DNA from: Streptomyces sp. NBC_01723
GTDB taxonomy: Bacteria > Actinomycetota > Actinomycetes > Streptomycetales > Streptomycetaceae
Direction: 5' to 3'
Length of the DNA: 64,000 nucleotides
Assembly: GCF_036246005.1 (NCBI RefSeq)
Contig: NZ_CP109171.1
Span: forward strand, 8,544,001 to 8,608,000
Shown: one piece after another, positions 1 to 9,208 of the stretch
Numbering within the stretch: the stretch's first letter is position 1
Layout of the letters: each line of letters opens with the position of its first letter
Notes under the pieces: model-generated
The model's database searches: none
Told to the model about the DNA's origin: nothing
What the model saw: the letters and a program-made list of their open reading frames with translations, nothing else
Made by a program: the position numbers and the translations under genes

Positions 1-689
1 CCCTCGGCTGCAACGTCCTTCAGGTTCCAGTACCGGCCGCGCTCCACCCGGCCGTCGGGCCGGCACCGCAGCCAGCTCCCCGGCGGCAGCTTCTCCGCCC
101 CGCGCAACGCGCAGCGCGAGTCCGGCACCCAGTAGTACAGCAGCGAGGCGACCAGCGCCCCGTGGTCCACCTCCAGCGACCCGCCGGTCACGGCGGCGAG
201 CGCCTTCAGCTCGGAGGCGAACACCAGGCCCTCGCCGCGCCGGAGCAGGAACAGCGGCTTGACGCCGAGCTGGTCGCGGGCGAGGACCAGGTCACCGGTC
301 CGCTCGTCGAAGATCCCGAACGCGAACATGCCGCGCAGCCTGGGCAGGCAGTCGGTGCCCCAGCGCCGCCACGCCTCCAGCAGCACCTCGGTGTCGGACG
401 TACCGCGAAAGCGCACCCCGGCGGCCGCCAGCTCGGTGCGCAGCTCCGGCGCGTTGTACAGCTCGCCGTTGTACGTCAGGACGAGGCCCCCCGAGACCAT
501 CGGCTGGGCGCCCGTCTCGGTCAGGTCGATGATGGCCAGCCGGCGGTGCCCGAGGTGCACTTCGCCCTCACCGACGGGGTGGCTGTAGCGGCCCGCCCCG
601 TCCGGGCCGCGGTGGGCGAGGACGTCGGTCAGCCGGTCGGCCACGGCCTTCCCGTCCGGCCATCGGTATGCGCCTGCGATGCCACACAT
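1..689 (-). CDS. Glutamine-dependent asparagine synthase, N-terminal part (cut by window edge)
   Basis: About 229 residues are visible and the 3' part lies outside the window. The protein begins MCGIAGAYRW, so Cys2 is the expected glutaminase nucleophile once Met1 is removed; the class II amidotransferase motifs HRGPDG, GHRRLAIIDL and YNGELYN follow. The ATP-pyrophosphatase synthase domain would come next. It starts 3 nt after the upstream Wzz-like gene stops, so it is the last visible gene of the polysaccharide operon. Inference: in this setting it more likely amidates a uronic acid of the polysaccharide than makes free asparagine, since the operon also carries a UDP-sugar dehydrogenase. A housekeeping asparagine synthase is the alternative. 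Confidence 0.9.
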   Translation of the reverse strand, partial: MCGIAGAYRWPDGKAVADRLTDVLAHRGPDGAGRYSHPVGEGEVHLGHRRLAIIDLTETGAQPMVSGGLVLTYNGELYNAPELRTELAAAGVRFRGTSDTEVLLEAWRRWGTDCLPRLRGMFAFGIFDERTGDLVLARDQLGVKPLFLLRRGEGLVFASELKALAAVTGGSLEVDHGALVASLLYYWVPDSRCALRGAEKLPPGSWLRCRPDGRVERGRYWNLKDVAAE

Positions 690-692
690 GTC

Positions 693-2228
693 CTATCGCC
701 CCTCCTGGTCGCTGTCCGGGACCCGCGCCGCCCGCATCGGCAGCCGCTCCGTCCGCGGTCGTTCGGTCCCGTTCCGCACGGTTGGCCGCTCGCTGCGGCC
801 GCGCAGCGCGTGGGCCTGCCCGTCCCACAGCGTGCCGTCGGTCCGGTCCCGTGGATCGGGGTCGATCAGCACCACACCGATCACCGTGACGCGCTGGTCG
901 GCGAGCTGCCGTGCCACGGTGTGCAGCCAGGCGGCACTGCCGTGCCCGGCACGGACGACGAGCACGGTACGGCTGCCGAGGTGCGGCAGATCGGTCCACG
1001 CCGTGCCCGGCGCCACCGAGCCGACGCAGAGCCGGCGCTCCTGCTCCGGCCCGGCCGCGGCGGTGCCTTCGCTGCCGATCACGGCCGGGTCTCCCGGCTT
1101 CGGGCGGCGCCGGGCGAGCGGGAGGCCGGGCAGGGCGTCGACGACGACCACCGGCTCCTGTCCGTCCCGCGCCGTCAGTGCCGCCGCGAGGTCGAGGGCG
1201 ATCACGCCCGCGCTGCGCGCACACCCCAGTTCCAGCAGGGACACCGGTTCCGCGGAGCCGCGCACGGTGCGGGCCAGGGACGTGGTGAGCCGTGAGCGCG
1301 CCGCCCGGATCCGTCGGCGCCGCCAGAGCCTGGGCGACCCGCGGCGGGGCAGCTCCGCGACGACCGAGGCCCCGACATGCGCCGCGATCTCCCGGCGCAG
1401 CACGGGGCGGTCCGCCACCAGGGAGCCGACCGCCGCCAGCACGAGCCCGAGGACCAGCCCGAGGACGAGTCCGATCCCGGCGTTGGTGACAGCGGTCTTG
1501 GGCAGGGAGTGGCGCACCGCGCGGGGGGCGTCCACGATCTGTGTGCCGGAGACGATCCCGGGTGCGCCGGTACGCGCCTCCGCGGCCCGCTGGTCGAAGT
1601 CGGCGACGCGTGAACTGAGTTCGGCCCGGCGGGCGAAGAGCGATTCGAGGCTCGCCGACGCCTTCGGGTCGCTCTCCGGTGACCGGTCCCCGATCGCCTT
1701 GTTGACCTCGGCGAGTTCGTCCCGCGTGCGCTCGCGCTGCTCGAGCAGGGCTTTGGACTCGGCGTCCGCGGTCGCGCGCATCCGACGGACGTGGTCCGCG
1801 ACGAACGCGTCGGCCAGCGCCTCGGCCCGGGCCACGGCTTGAGCGTCGCTGTCGCCGGACACGGTGATCTCGAGCAGGTTGTTGGTGAGGCCGGTACCCC
1901 GGTAGTCCGCCATGAAGTCCTCCGGTTTCTCCGGGGACTTGAGGGCCCGCAGGGCCGCCTCGGCGATCCGCGTCGTCCTCAGCAGCTCGACGTCGGTGCG
2001 GATCAGCGTTCCGGTGTCGTTCGGCTGGTCCTCCTTGTGGGCGACCAGCACCTTCGTCACCGCGGTCGGTGGCGGCGGCAGCAGGACGGCGAACGCCCCG
2101 CCGGCCACCAGCCCGAGCATCGCCAGGGAGCACCAGAGGCGGCGGCGCCTGCGCACCGCCACCACCAGCGGCTGCAGGTCCAGCAGCGGAGCGGCGGCGG
2201 GAGAGTCCGCGGTCCTGTCCGTCGTCAT
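693..2228 (-). CDS. Wzz-like polysaccharide co-polymerase with degenerate kinase-like domain
   Basis: 511 residues. A basic stretch (RRRRR) precedes a first membrane segment near residues 33-52; a long charged, coiled-coil-prone periplasmic part follows; a second segment (LVLGLVLGLVLAAVG) lies near 255-275. This is the Wzz/BY-kinase layout used to set chain length in exopolysaccharide export. The cytoplasmic C-terminal domain has the shape of a P-loop ATPase, but its Walker A position reads LGCARSAGVIALDLAAAL with no GK[ST], while a Walker A'-like VVVVDALPG remains. It is therefore probably not a working tyrosine kinase. The start overlaps the stop of the upstream Wzz-like gene by 4 nt (ATGA), indicating translational coupling. 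Confidence 0.75.
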   Translation of the reverse strand: MTTDRTADSPAAAPLLDLQPLVVAVRRRRRLWCSLAMLGLVAGGAFAVLLPPPPTAVTKVLVAHKEDQPNDTGTLIRTDVELLRTTRIAEAALRALKSPEKPEDFMADYRGTGLTNNLLEITVSGDSDAQAVARAEALADAFVADHVRRMRATADAESKALLEQRERTRDELAEVNKAIGDRSPESDPKASASLESLFARRAELSSRVADFDQRAAEARTGAPGIVSGTQIVDAPRAVRHSLPKTAVTNAGIGLVLGLVLGLVLAAVGSLVADRPVLRREIAAHVGASVVAELPRRGSPRLWRRRRIRAARSRLTTSLARTVRGSAEPVSLLELGCARSAGVIALDLAAALTARDGQEPVVVVDALPGLPLARRRPKPGDPAVIGSEGTAAAGPEQERRLCVGSVAPGTAWTDLPHLGSRTVLVVRAGHGSAAWLHTVARQLADQRVTVIGVVLIDPDPRDRTDGTLWDGQAHALRGRSERPTVRNGTERPRTERLPMRAARVPDSDQEGR

Positions 2229-3592
2229 GCCGAACCTCCCCTCGCGTCGTCGCCGACCGCGACCGCCGACGCCGTGTGACGCGGAGGGCGCGCGGCCGCC
2301 CGGGCCCGGGGGGCCAGGACGGTGGTGGCGACGACGACACCGACGACCTCATGCCCGGCGTCCGCACAGGCTTCGGCGATGCCGGCCAGCTCGCCGGCGG
2401 TCCGACTGCCCGCGCCGAGCACGACCAGGGCACCGGACTCGGCGTCGCGATCAGGCACCATCGGCCGCTCCACCGAGATTTCCGCCACCCGCAGCAGCGC
2501 ATCGCTCCCGGCCTCCGCGACCAGTTGCCGGGCGGCCCGACGGGCGGTCTCGTCGCCGTCCGGTACGACCACCAGCAGCCGCCGAGGGGCCGGCAGCCGG
2601 TCCCGGAGGCGAGCGCACACCCGCCGGTAGCGGATCCGCCTGCCCTCCTCGTCGCCGGACGCCCGCGGGGGCGGCGTGTCCCACGGCGTGTCGATGCCCA
2701 GCAGGCCGCCGATCCGGGACCCTCGGCCACGGCCTTCCGGTCGGGACGCCGACCGCTCACCGGGTACGTCGACGGTACCCAGCAGCGCCGAGCCGAGCGC
2801 CCCGGCGATCTCCTGGCCGGTGCGCGGCCGGCGATTCATCCGTGCGGTGACGAGATGGCCGATGACCGCGAGCAGGAGAAACAGCAGCGCCCCGCCCACG
2901 ACGAGGTGCACCCGCGTCGGCGGGGCCTCGCCGGTCGGCCGGGCCGCCGGCCCCATGACGACCAGGTTGGCCTTGCCCGTCGCGCCGTCGGCCTGCTCCA
3001 GCTTGTTCATGGCGTCCGCCAGGGTGGTACGCAGCTTCGCCAGTTCGGTGCGGGCCTGCACGCTCTCCACGGTCCGTCCGGGGTCGGCCGAGTCGGCCAG
3101 ATCGGTGATGCGGCGGTTGGTCCGCACCACCTGCTGCCGCAGCGCCTCGGACTCCGTGGCCGCGTCGGAACCGGTGTTGTCGCCCGCGATCCGCGCGGCG
3201 AAGGAGACGAACTGCTGGGCCACCTCGTCGGAGAGCCGCTGCGCGCGCCCAGGGCTGTCGGCCGTACCCGAGATCTTGATGATGTTCCCGTCGGTGGCCT
3301 TGGCGCCCACCTGCTCCCGCAGGTCGATGCCGTCAACGCCGCTCCAGTGCAGCGCGGCGGCCGCGCGGTCGACCACCTCCGAACTGGTCGCGATCTCCGC
3401 CTGGGTCAGCAGCTCGCGCTGCTCCCACTGCCCGGGCAGGAGGACGGATGCCGACGTCGTGTATCTCGGCGGGAACAGCAAGGAGGCGCCGTAGCCGACG
3501 AGTGCGCCCAACACGGCGAGGACGGCGAAGAGCCGCCGACGCCTGCGCAGCATCCGCCCGATCGTGACCAGACGTATGGTGTCATCGCTCAA
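2225..3592 (-). CDS. Second Wzz-like polysaccharide biosynthesis protein
   Basis: About 455 residues from a TTG start. I chose TTG at 3592 because the protein then begins (M)SDDTIRLVTIGRMLRRRRR directly before the first membrane segment (about 20-38), a GGCGGGAG ribosome site lies upstream, and the gene overlaps the end of the glycosyltransferase gene; an open frame extends further up but reads as Pro/Arg shadow. The periplasmic part carries the chain-length motif region SASVLLPGQWEQ, and a second membrane helix (LVVGGALLFLLLAVIGHLV) lies near 240. The C-terminal part has an alpha/beta fold with no Walker A. Paired with the next gene, it suggests a two-component co-polymerase for capsule or exopolysaccharide. 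Confidence 0.7.
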   Translation of the reverse strand: MSDDTIRLVTIGRMLRRRRRLFAVLAVLGALVGYGASLLFPPRYTTSASVLLPGQWEQRELLTQAEIATSSEVVDRAAAALHWSGVDGIDLREQVGAKATDGNIIKISGTADSPGRAQRLSDEVAQQFVSFAARIAGDNTGSDAATESEALRQQVVRTNRRITDLADSADPGRTVESVQARTELAKLRTTLADAMNKLEQADGATGKANLVVMGPAARPTGEAPPTRVHLVVGGALLFLLLAVIGHLVTARMNRRPRTGQEIAGALGSALLGTVDVPGERSASRPEGRGRGSRIGGLLGIDTPWDTPPPRASGDEEGRRIRYRRVCARLRDRLPAPRRLLVVVPDGDETARRAARQLVAEAGSDALLRVAEISVERPMVPDRDAESGALVVLGAGSRTAGELAGIAEACADAGHEVVGVVVATTVLAPRARAAARPPRHTASAVAVGDDARGGSA

Positions 3593-4868
3593 CGGTGCGG
3601 CTCCCGCCCTGTACTGACGTGCCGGCCGACGGCACCGGAGTGCGGCCGTCGCAGGCGGCGGCGTAGGCGGCGAGCAGCGACCGCTGGGAGTTCCGCCAGG
3701 AGAGCTGCCCACCGATCCGCTCCTGACCGAGCTTGCCCATCCGCTCCCGCCGCTCCGGGTCGTCGAGGAGCAGCGCGATGAGCCCGGCGAACTCGGCCTC
3801 GTCGTTGGCGGGCGCGTAGACGGCCGCGTCGCCCGCGGAGACCCTCGCCTCCCGGAGGTCGAACGAGACGATCGGCCGGCCCATCACCATGTACTCCAGG
3901 ACCTTGTTCATGGTCGACACGTCGTTGAGCGGGTTGCGCGGGTCGGGGGAGAGGCAGACGTCCGCGGTGGACAGGTAGCGCACCAGGTCGGCGTCCGGAA
4001 TGCGCCCGGTGAACTGCACCTGCTCCGCGAGCCCGAGCCGCCGGGACAGCTCCACCATCTCCTCGAAGGTGTCACCGGCACCGACGAAGACCGCGTGCCA
4101 GTCGGTCCGCCCGAGGTCGTCGCGCAGCCTCGCGAGGGCCCGCAAGGCGTAGTCGACGCCGTCCTGCGGGCCCATGACGCCGAGGTAGCACAGCAGATGG
4201 GGCTTGCCGCGCTTCAACTCCGGCTCGGGCGGCACCGGGTGGAACCGGTCGACGTCGGGAGCGCTGCGGACCACGAAGACGTCCGCCGGGCGCCGGCCGC
4301 CACGGCGCACCGCGACGTCCCGGTAGCTCTCGTTCGTGGCGATCACGACGTCCGCGGCCCGGTAGGTGAGCCGCTCCAGCGCGCGCACACCGCGGTAGAG
4401 CAGGTCCTCGCCTCGGCCGAACCGGGACAGGTACAGCTCGGGAACCAGGTCGTGCTGGTCGAAGACGAACCGCGCGCCGCGCCGCTTCATCCACAACGCG
4501 GGCAGGAACAGCAGGTCGGGCGGGTTGCAGGCGTGGACCACGTGGACCGGGCCGACCTTCCGGGCCAGCCGGACCGTGTGCCACAACGCCGCCCCGTACT
4601 CCCGCAGATAGCCGGCCGGTCCTCCGGTGGCCGCACGCAACGGGTAGCGGTGGATCCGCACCCCGTCGATCTCCGCCTCCGGCTCCGTGTCCCGCTTCGT
4701 TCCCCGGGGGCAGATGACGTGCACCGTCCAGCCCGCGTCGCGCAGCGTCGTGCACTCCTGCCACACCCGCCGGTCGAACGGGACCGACAGGTTCTCCACC
4801 AGGATCAGCGCGCGCCGTTCCGGCCGGGCACCGTTCTTCGCGTCGTTCGACGCCGTGTCACCAAGCAA
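3582..4868 (-). CDS. GT4-family glycosyltransferase
   Basis: 428 residues with GT-B fold features: an N-terminal acceptor domain (ALILVENLSVPFDRRVWQE), a linker, and a C-terminal nucleotide-sugar domain with GVMGPQDGVDYALRAL, VFVGAGD, VQFTGRIPDADLVRYLSTAD and the E-x7-E-like region NKVLEYMVMGRPIVSFDLRE. It is probably a retaining enzyme adding a sugar to the lipid-linked polysaccharide intermediate at the inner membrane face. The start is TTG (LGDTASND), overlapping the end of the dehydrogenase gene by 11 nt. The donor sugar cannot be read from sequence; UDP-glucuronate is one option given the neighbouring dehydrogenase. Confidence 0.88.
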   Translation of the reverse strand: MLGDTASNDAKNGARPERRALILVENLSVPFDRRVWQECTTLRDAGWTVHVICPRGTKRDTEPEAEIDGVRIHRYPLRAATGGPAGYLREYGAALWHTVRLARKVGPVHVVHACNPPDLLFLPALWMKRRGARFVFDQHDLVPELYLSRFGRGEDLLYRGVRALERLTYRAADVVIATNESYRDVAVRRGGRRPADVFVVRSAPDVDRFHPVPPEPELKRGKPHLLCYLGVMGPQDGVDYALRALARLRDDLGRTDWHAVFVGAGDTFEEMVELSRRLGLAEQVQFTGRIPDADLVRYLSTADVCLSPDPRNPLNDVSTMNKVLEYMVMGRPIVSFDLREARVSAGDAAVYAPANDEAEFAGLIALLLDDPERRERMGKLGQERIGGQLSWRNSQRSLLAAYAAACDGRTPVPSAGTSVQGGSRTVER

Positions 4869-6177
4869 GGCCCACGTACCCCGGTTCGGCCCGGCGCGCC
4901 TCGGCGTCGGGAAGGTGGACGAGATCGACGATCACCGGGCCGCCGGCACCGCGGGGCAGTGCCGACAGCACGGCCGGGTCCCTGGTCCCGACCACGCACA
5001 CTTCGGCGTGGTCGAGCACCTCCTCGACGGAGTCCGCCAGGAGCTGCGCGAGGTGCGGCAGCCGCGTCTCGATGTACTCGCGGTTCGCGCCGAGCAGCCG
5101 GGACAGGCTCACGTTGGCGTCGTAGATCCGCAGGTCGTACCCCTTGCCGAAGAGCCGCTCCGCCAGCTCGACCAGCGGGCTCTCGCGGAGGTCGTCGGTG
5201 CCGGGCTTGAAGGACAGCCCGAGCAGCCCCGCCCGGCGTTTGCCGGTGCGCTCGACCAGCTCCACCGCGCGCTGCAGATGGTCGGAGTTGGAGGGCAGCA
5301 CGTGGGAGAGGATGGGCACCGACACATCGGCCCGCTGCGCCGCGTGGACCAGGCTGCGCAGGTCCTTGGGCAGGCAGGAGCCACCGAAGGCGAAGCCGGG
5401 CCGCAGATAGGCGGGGCTGATGTTCAGCTTGCGGTCGGCCAGGAACACGTCCATCACCTGGTGCGAGTCCACGCCCAGCGCCTGGCACACCGCGCCCAGC
5501 TCGTTCGCGAAGCCGATCTTGAGGCCGTGGAAGGCGTTGTCGGCGTACTTGATCGCCTCCGCCGTCGGGATCGGCACCCGGAACACCTCGCCGGGCAGGC
5601 CGTAGTACAGCTCCATCACCGCCTCGCCGCTGGCGGGATCCAGCTCGCCGATGACGGTCTTCGGCGGGTCGAAGAAGTCCCGCACGCTCGTGCCCTCGCG
5701 CAGGAACTCCGGGTTGACCGCGACCCCGATGTCCACGCCGGCCGTGCCGCCGACGGCCTTCTCCAGGATCGGCACCAGCAGGTTGAGGCAGGTGCCGGGG
5801 AGCATGGTGCTGCGGAACACGACGGTGTGCCGCCCACCCCTTTCGGCCAGCGCGGCGCCGATCTGCTCGGTGACCCGCTCCAAGTACGTGGTGCACAGAC
5901 TGCCGTTGGGCTCCGACGGGGTGCCCACGCAGACCAGCGACACCTCGCTGTTCATGACCGCCTCGCGGACGTCGACGGTGGCGCGTAACGCGCCGCTCCG
6001 CGTGACCTCGGCGATCAGCTCGCCGATCCGCTCCTCGACCACCGGGGCCTTGCCGTCGTTGACCAGGTCGACCTTCACCTGGTTCACGTCCACCCCGATG
6101 ACCTCGTGGCCGATGCCGGCCAGGCACGCGGCCGACACACAGCCCACGTAGCCGAGCCCGAAAACGCTGACTCTCAT
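4858..6177 (-). CDS. UDP-glucose/GDP-mannose dehydrogenase family protein
   Basis: 439 residues from ATG at 6177, preceded by GGGGAGGAA; the longer upstream extension is Arg/Pro-rich and not conserved in style. The N-terminal NAD domain starts MRVSVFGLGYVGCVSAAC (GxGxxG). The family catalytic region is present: PEFLREG, the Lys in AIKYADNAFHGLKIGFANE, and FAFGGSCLPKDL, where the Cys is the expected nucleophile in oxidising C6 to a carboxylate. The C-terminal UDP/GDP-binding domain follows. It belongs to the polysaccharide operon and would supply a uronic acid sugar nucleotide. Specificity for UDP-glucose, UDP-ManNAc or GDP-mannose is undecided; GDP-mannose dehydrogenase (AlgD-like) is a real alternative. 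Confidence 0.9.
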   Translation of the reverse strand: MRVSVFGLGYVGCVSAACLAGIGHEVIGVDVNQVKVDLVNDGKAPVVEERIGELIAEVTRSGALRATVDVREAVMNSEVSLVCVGTPSEPNGSLCTTYLERVTEQIGAALAERGGRHTVVFRSTMLPGTCLNLLVPILEKAVGGTAGVDIGVAVNPEFLREGTSVRDFFDPPKTVIGELDPASGEAVMELYYGLPGEVFRVPIPTAEAIKYADNAFHGLKIGFANELGAVCQALGVDSHQVMDVFLADRKLNISPAYLRPGFAFGGSCLPKDLRSLVHAAQRADVSVPILSHVLPSNSDHLQRAVELVERTGKRRAGLLGLSFKPGTDDLRESPLVELAERLFGKGYDLRIYDANVSLSRLLGANREYIETRLPHLAQLLADSVEEVLDHAEVCVVGTRDPAVLSALPRGAGGPVIVDLVHLPDAEARRAEPGYVGLAW

Positions 6178-6250
6178 GACGCGTTCCTCCCCCCAGGCAG
6201 GCCCACCGGGCCTGCGGTCCGTGCGCCGGCCGGACCACGGCTCCGGCGCA

Positions 6251-7744
6251 TCAGTAGGCCCCCTGGCCGTAGAACACCGCACGCAGCGTCTTCCACAGGA
6301 TCACTGTGTCCAGGGCGAGCGACCAGTCCTCCACGTACCGCAGGTCCAGCCGGACCGCCTCGTCCCACGACAGGTCGCTGCGTCCGCTGATCTGCCACAG
6401 GCCGGTGAGTCCGGGCTTGACCAGCAGCCGCCGCCGGATGTCCGGGCCGTACGCGGCGGACTCCTCCGGTAACGGGGGCCGCGGGCCGACGAGCGACATC
6501 GATCCGGTCAACACGTTGAAGAGCTGCGGCAGTTCGTCGAGCGAGTACCGGCGCAGCACCGCCCCGACCCGGGTCACCCGCGGGTCCCGACGGAGCTTGA
6601 ACAGCAGGCCGGCGCCCTCGTTGCGATCGGCCAGCGCCGCACGCGCCCGGTCCGCCCCGGCGACCATGGTGCGGAACTTGAGAATGGTGAACTCGCGGCC
6701 GTTCTTGCCGACCCTGCGCTGGCGGTAGAAGGCCCCGCCCCGGCTGTCGACCAGCACGAGCAGCCCCACGAACACCATCAGCGGCGCGAACAGCACCAGC
6801 AGGATCGCCGCGCCCGCCCGGTCGACGATGCCTTTGATTGCGCGGCGGCCCCCCGTGAAGGTCGGCATGCTGACCCGCAGTAACGGGATCCCGAGCACCG
6901 CGTCGATGTGCAGCCGCGGTCCGGCCACCTCCATCAGCACGGGCGCCACGACCATCTCGGTGTCGCTGCCTTCGAGGTTCCAGGCCAGTCGCTGCAGCCG
7001 GTCCGGCGACCAGTGCGGGTCCGGAGTGACGGCGACGACACGGTACCCGTCGCGGTGGACGTGGCCCGCGACGTCCGAGAGCCTGCCGACGACCGGCACG
7101 CCGTCCAGTTGGTCACCACCGTGTTCCTGACCGTCCGTCCCCAGACCGTCCGTCGTGCACACCGCGTCCACCCGCCAGCCGAGATGCGGGAATCGTCGGG
7201 TCCGCGTGATCAGGTCGCGCACGGTGGCCGGACTCCCGGCGGCGAGCACCGGTATCAGGCACCGCCCGTCCTTCCGCTGCCGGTGCAGCCACAGTCGCAG
7301 CACGTACCGCGCGGTCATGGTGACGAGCGCGATCGCGGGAATGGCGACGAAGATCCAGAGTTTGATGTTGCGCGAGGTGAGGGCGATCCCGCCGAGCGCC
7401 AGTACGACGGTCGCCATGAACAGTGAGCGCCCGAGCCGGCGGAATTCCTCGGCACCCTGGCCGAGCACCCCCGGGGCCCACGACCGGCTCACCGCGAGCG
7501 CGCCCAGTACCAGCAGTTCGGTGCCGAAGGCGAGAATTCCCCACTTCTCGTGCCAGTTGGCCGCGTCCCGGGCCCCGAAGAAGTTGCCGATCGCCGCCAC
7601 CACGACAGCGGTCGCCACCGTATCGGTGGTGATCACGGTACGGCGGTACCGCTGCTCCCAGTCGACCGCGGGCCGGCCGGCCGCCCCGTTCGCCAGGCTT
7701 TCGCCCGCAGCCGGAAAAGGGCTGACTATTCCCCCTTGCCGCAC
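6251..7744 (-). CDS. Polyprenyl glycosylphosphotransferase (initiating sugar transferase)
   Basis: About 497 residues from the GTG at 7744, which follows a CTGGGGGG purine stretch; the frame stays open to 7978 but that part looks non-coding. It has N-terminal membrane helices, a CoA-binding-like middle domain, and the C-terminal bacterial sugar transferase domain with signatures KRIVDRAGA-like helix, FYRQRRVGKNGREFTILKFRTM, RRYSLDELPQLFNVLTG, SLVGPRPPLPEE and KPGLTGLWQISGRSDLSWDE. It is the first gene of the operon and should transfer a hexose-1-phosphate to undecaprenyl phosphate at the membrane, starting repeat-unit synthesis. The first sugar (glucose or galactose) cannot be told. Confidence 0.88.
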   Translation of the reverse strand: MRQGGIVSPFPAAGESLANGAAGRPAVDWEQRYRRTVITTDTVATAVVVAAIGNFFGARDAANWHEKWGILAFGTELLVLGALAVSRSWAPGVLGQGAEEFRRLGRSLFMATVVLALGGIALTSRNIKLWIFVAIPAIALVTMTARYVLRLWLHRQRKDGRCLIPVLAAGSPATVRDLITRTRRFPHLGWRVDAVCTTDGLGTDGQEHGGDQLDGVPVVGRLSDVAGHVHRDGYRVVAVTPDPHWSPDRLQRLAWNLEGSDTEMVVAPVLMEVAGPRLHIDAVLGIPLLRVSMPTFTGGRRAIKGIVDRAGAAILLVLFAPLMVFVGLLVLVDSRGGAFYRQRRVGKNGREFTILKFRTMVAGADRARAALADRNEGAGLLFKLRRDPRVTRVGAVLRRYSLDELPQLFNVLTGSMSLVGPRPPLPEESAAYGPDIRRRLLVKPGLTGLWQISGRSDLSWDEAVRLDLRYVEDWSLALDTVILWKTLRAVFYGQGAY

Positions 7745-8557
7745 AGAACCCCCCAGGTCCCCAGTGATTCGACGTGTTCGCCCAACACTGTTTTGCTCTG
7801 CCGGGAGGCCCCCGCCTTCCGTGCCGATGCGGCAATGCAGAGCTACTTGAAGCGGAGCTAATTGAATTCGAGGCGTGCCGGTACCCGCCGAAACCTTGGG
7901 TGCTCCCCTCACCCAAGCCCTTTCGGGCTCCAGGAATTGATCATCCCCATGTCCGGTACCGAGGGCGCGTGGCCGCAAGGCTGACCTGCCGAAGTACGGA
8001 CCTATAGATCATTACTGGTCGCCTCGTGTCGAAGCACGGTCAATGTAGACCATCGGGGCTCGGTGTGAAGAGGGGATGTGTGTAATTTGTGTTCAACCTT
8101 TGAGGTTGCCTCCATTATTCGGTCACGCTTTACCGTGGCCCCGATGCCGCCCGGAGTCCGGCGACGGCCTTGATCGAATTTGCGATGCTTCTCACCCCCG
8201 AGCCCTGACCGTCAGTCACGGAACCGGTGCTGAGCTGCGGGTCTTGTGCCGTGTGATCGTCCGCGCACGTCGCCCGCGGCTTTGCACGCGGTTGCCCGAT
8301 CGCGCCGTCCCGCCGGCGAAGAGCGCTCTCCGGCGGAGATCGCCCGCCCGCCGGGGAGGGGCGTCGGGGATCAACATCGGCCGGATTGCGGCGGGGTGGA
8401 GCCTCGGCCGTCGAGGGAGTGCGTGCGGGGGGAGGTCGCCGCAACTCCAAACCGGCGCGCGGTGTCGTGGACTCGGCCGTCGGTGATTCCGGGCGCCGTT
8501 GGCCTGCCCGCGCAACTGGACAGGCTCTCCCCAACCGGGTGAGTCAGGGGGCTTGAG
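7745..8557. other. Intergenic region with leader of the polysaccharide operon
   Basis: About 810 bp separate the divergent polysaccharide operon and EF-hand gene. No convincing gene was seen. The part near 7860-8160 is clearly more AT-rich than its surroundings and is where promoters for both directions would be expected. Two adjacent hairpins lie at 7895-7929. The part 8200-8540 is GC-rich and carries open frames on both strands that read as shadow. Confidence 0.5.
7895..7929 (-). promoter_or_regulatory. Tandem hairpins in polysaccharide operon leader
   Basis: Stem 1 pairs CTTGGGT (7895-7901) with ACCCAAG (7911-7917); stem 2 pairs AGCCC (7916-7920) with GGGCT (7925-7929) around a TTTC loop. 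The stems share bases 7916-7917, so they may compete. They lie about 150 nt upstream of the proposed operon start. Confidence 0.35.
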
Positions 8558-9109
8558 ATGGCCAGTGGGTTTCAGCGGGCGAAGGTCCGGGCGATGTTCG
8601 AGGTGTTCGACGCCGACGGCAACGGCCTTCTGGAGGAGGCGGACTTCGCGGCGCTCGTGGAGAGGTGGCGCCTGCTGCCGCGCGTCGCCGCCGCTCCTGA
8701 GCTGACCGAGCGGGTACGGGGTGGGCTCATGGGGTGGTGGCACCATCTGTCGGCCCTCGCCGCCGAGGAGGGGGAGGGCGCGGGGCAGGTCGACATGGAC
8801 GTCCTGATGGCGATGGTGGACCGGCTGCCGTCGATGCCCGAGGCCGTCACGGCCACGGCCGACACCATCTTCGACGCCGTGGACGAGAACGGTGACGGAC
8901 GCATCTCCCGCGCCGAGCACCAACGGCTCATCGACACGTGGCACGGGCGCGGCACGCCGACGGGGGACGTGTTCGACCGTCTCGACCAGGACGGCGACGG
9001 CTACCTCGGACGGCCGGAGTTCGCGCTGCTGTGGCTGCAGTTCTGGATCAGCGACGACCCGGCCGAGCCCGGCAACGTGATGTGCGGTCCACTGGCCCCG
9101 GCCGCCTGA
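8558..9109 (+). CDS. EF-hand calcium-binding protein (calerythrin/sarcoplasmic type)
   Basis: 183 residues with three clear canonical EF-hand loops: DADGNGLLEEAD near residue 18, DENGDGRISRAE near 109 and DQDGDGYLGRPE near 143. A fourth, degenerate hand probably lies around residues 60-95. This is the spacing of small cytosolic Ca2+ buffers or sensors common in Streptomyces. No signal peptide or other domain is seen. It is monocistronic and ends at a strong bidirectional terminator shared with the convergent enolase gene. Role in the cell is not known; calcium binding itself is well supported by the D-x-D/N-x-D/N-G loops. Confidence 0.92.
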   Translation: MASGFQRAKVRAMFEVFDADGNGLLEEADFAALVERWRLLPRVAAAPELTERVRGGLMGWWHHLSALAAEEGEGAGQVDMDVLMAMVDRLPSMPEAVTATADTIFDAVDENGDGRISRAEHQRLIDTWHGRGTPTGDVFDRLDQDGDGYLGRPEFALLWLQFWISDDPAEPGNVMCGPLAPAA

Positions 9110-9118
9110 CGCCGCGGG

Positions 9119-9145
9119 CGCCGACACGGGAGTACCGTGTCGGCG
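9119..9145. terminator. Bidirectional terminator hairpin
   Basis: Perfect 11-bp stem CGCCGACACGG / CCGTGTCGGCG with a 5-nt loop, placed between the convergent EF-hand and enolase genes. Confidence 0.8.
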
Positions 9146-9208
9146 AGCCGGCCGCCGGATGGCGCGCCCCGGCGATCGTGGGCGGCGACCGGCAGCCGCG
9201 GCTCCCGC

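Noticed and set aside
568..2760. Long minus-strand frame overlapping the Wzz-like genes
   Set aside because: Arg/Gly/Ala-rich, overlaps three genes with clear motifs in another frame.
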